Shown piece after piece: positions 63,334 to 64,000 of a stretch of DNA of 64,000 nt (positions are counted from its first letter, which is position 1; each line of letters opens with the position of its first letter). Both the position numbers and the translations under genes were made by a program. The notes below the pieces were generated by a model. It saw only the letters and a program-made list of their open reading frames with translations, was not told the DNA's origin and did no database searches. Source of the DNA: Candidatus Pseudothioglobus singularis PS1 (GTDB lineage: Bacteria > Pseudomonadota > Gammaproteobacteria > PS1 > Pseudothioglobaceae); the NCBI RefSeq assembly GCF_001281385.1, contig NZ_CP006911.1, positions 744,001 through 808,000 on the forward strand, written 5' to 3'.

Positions 63334-64000
63334 ATGAAGCCAAGATCGATTGATAAGAACTACAATGCCATAGAAAAATGCTTACAAATACTATCTATGT
63401 ATTCTCTAGACAAGACTCAATTTTCTATCAAGGAGATTTGCACTCAATTAAACTTTAACGTTTCAACTGCATATCGAATTCTGTGTACTCTTGAGGAGTA
63501 TGGCTATGTATCTCGCTTAAAAAATAAAGACTATGTCATTGGGACTCAGGCACTCTATTTGAGTGCAATATACACTCAAAGTAATCATCTTGAGCAAATC
63601 AGACCTATTGTTGATCGAATAAGGGATATATCTGGTGAAACATCATCCTTTTTTGTAGAAGAGGATGACAATCGTATTTGTTTGTATAGGGCTCATTCTC
63701 GTGATGAAATTAGACATAATATTGAGCAAGGATCTCGATTAGAGCTCAATAGAGGAGCATCAGGACGAATCATTTTGGCTTATGGCAGGAGACAAAAAGA
63801 TAAAAAAGGGTTTTATAAAGATATTCGTGACCAAGGTTACTACCTATCAATTAATGAACACAATGCATCTCTATTTGCTTTAGCAGTACCGGTGTTATCG
63901 AACAGTGATAAATTTGTGGGTGCGATTGTAGTTTCAGGGCCGATAAGTCGCTTTGATGATCAACAAAAAATATCATTATTAAAGCTTTTGAATGATCAAC
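63334..64000 (+). CDS. IclR-family transcriptional regulator, 3'-truncated by window edge
   Basis: The open frame runs from ATG 63334 to the window end with no stop (222 residues seen). It starts MKPRSIDKNYNAIEKCLQIL, has an IclR winged helix (FSIKEICTQLNFNVSTAYRILCTLEEYGYVSR, about 30-61) and the IclR effector-binding domain (IRPIVDRIRDISGETSSFFVEED, LELNRGASGRIILAYG, FALAVPVL with VGAIVVSGP). Divergent from aceA, the position of a shunt regulator; E. coli IclR itself represses aceBAK. Effector and regulon are inferred. Confidence 0.88.
   Translation, partial: MKPRSIDKNYNAIEKCLQILSMYSLDKTQFSIKEICTQLNFNVSTAYRILCTLEEYGYVSRLKNKDYVIGTQALYLSAIYTQSNHLEQIRPIVDRIRDISGETSSFFVEEDDNRICLYRAHSRDEIRHNIEQGSRLELNRGASGRIILAYGRRQKDKKGFYKDIRDQGYYLSINEHNASLFALAVPVLSNSDKFVGAIVVSGPISRFDDQQKISLLKLLNDQ

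Overview
The window is 64 kb of AT-rich (GC roughly mid-30s percent by eye), densely packed bacterial chromosome. It has about 57 protein genes, no tRNA, rRNA, insertion sequence, prophage or CRISPR array, and no gene-free stretch longer than about 300 bases. Gene content and order are gammaproteobacterial: yceD-rpmF-plsX-fabH, lptD-surA, hflK-hflC-hisZ-purA-rnr, xseB-ispA, ybiT, rnt, rraA and an E. coli-type isocitrate lyase. The low GC, short gaps and taurine catabolism fit a small-genome marine lineage. A relative of the SUP05/Thioglobus group is my best guess, but this is inference and not shown by any marker here.

Positions 1-43.4 kb are housekeeping: a 5'-truncated gltX, an AEC permease, trxA, rho and an lptF-queF-pcnB-SDR run; xseB-ispA; a long minus-strand run lptD-surA-rlmB-yceD-rpmF-plsX-fabH; hflK-hflC-hisZ-purA-rnr; ilvD; small RNA and lipid genes (rnt, plsC, rmuC, suhB, trmJ); htpG; xerC-tsaC-hemF; glnA with a structured leader; bioB; a detached ftsW-murG pair; ybiT; and a riboflavin-nusB operon (ribE-ribB-ribH-nusB).

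Positions 43.4-56 kb form a taurine (organosulfonate) island. It holds tauA-tauB-tauC plus a dimethylglycine-dehydrogenase-like flavoprotein, a divergent tauR-tauE pair (MocR-type regulator and sulfite exporter), and tpa-ald-xsc. Together these import taurine, transaminate it with pyruvate to sulfoacetaldehyde, recycle the alanine, release acetyl phosphate and sulfite, and export the sulfite. A direct repeat with 23-bp phasing occurs upstream of both tauA and tpa/tauR and closely resembles a TauR operator pair. The flavoprotein suggests that N-methylated taurine may also be used. TauC carries an unusual domain of about 130 residues.

Positions 56-64 kb carry a complete glyoxylate-shunt locus, aceA-aceK-rraA-glcB-glcG, with a divergent IclR-family regulator cut by the window end. 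It lies next to the taurine genes, which yield only a C2 unit, so the two blocks make biochemical sense together: taurine carbon becomes acetyl-CoA and is assimilated by isocitrate lyase and malate synthase G. Several transcription-unit-leading housekeeping genes have a -10-like hexamer 6-13 nt before the start codon and no Shine-Dalgarno sequence, which suggests leaderless or near-leaderless mRNAs.
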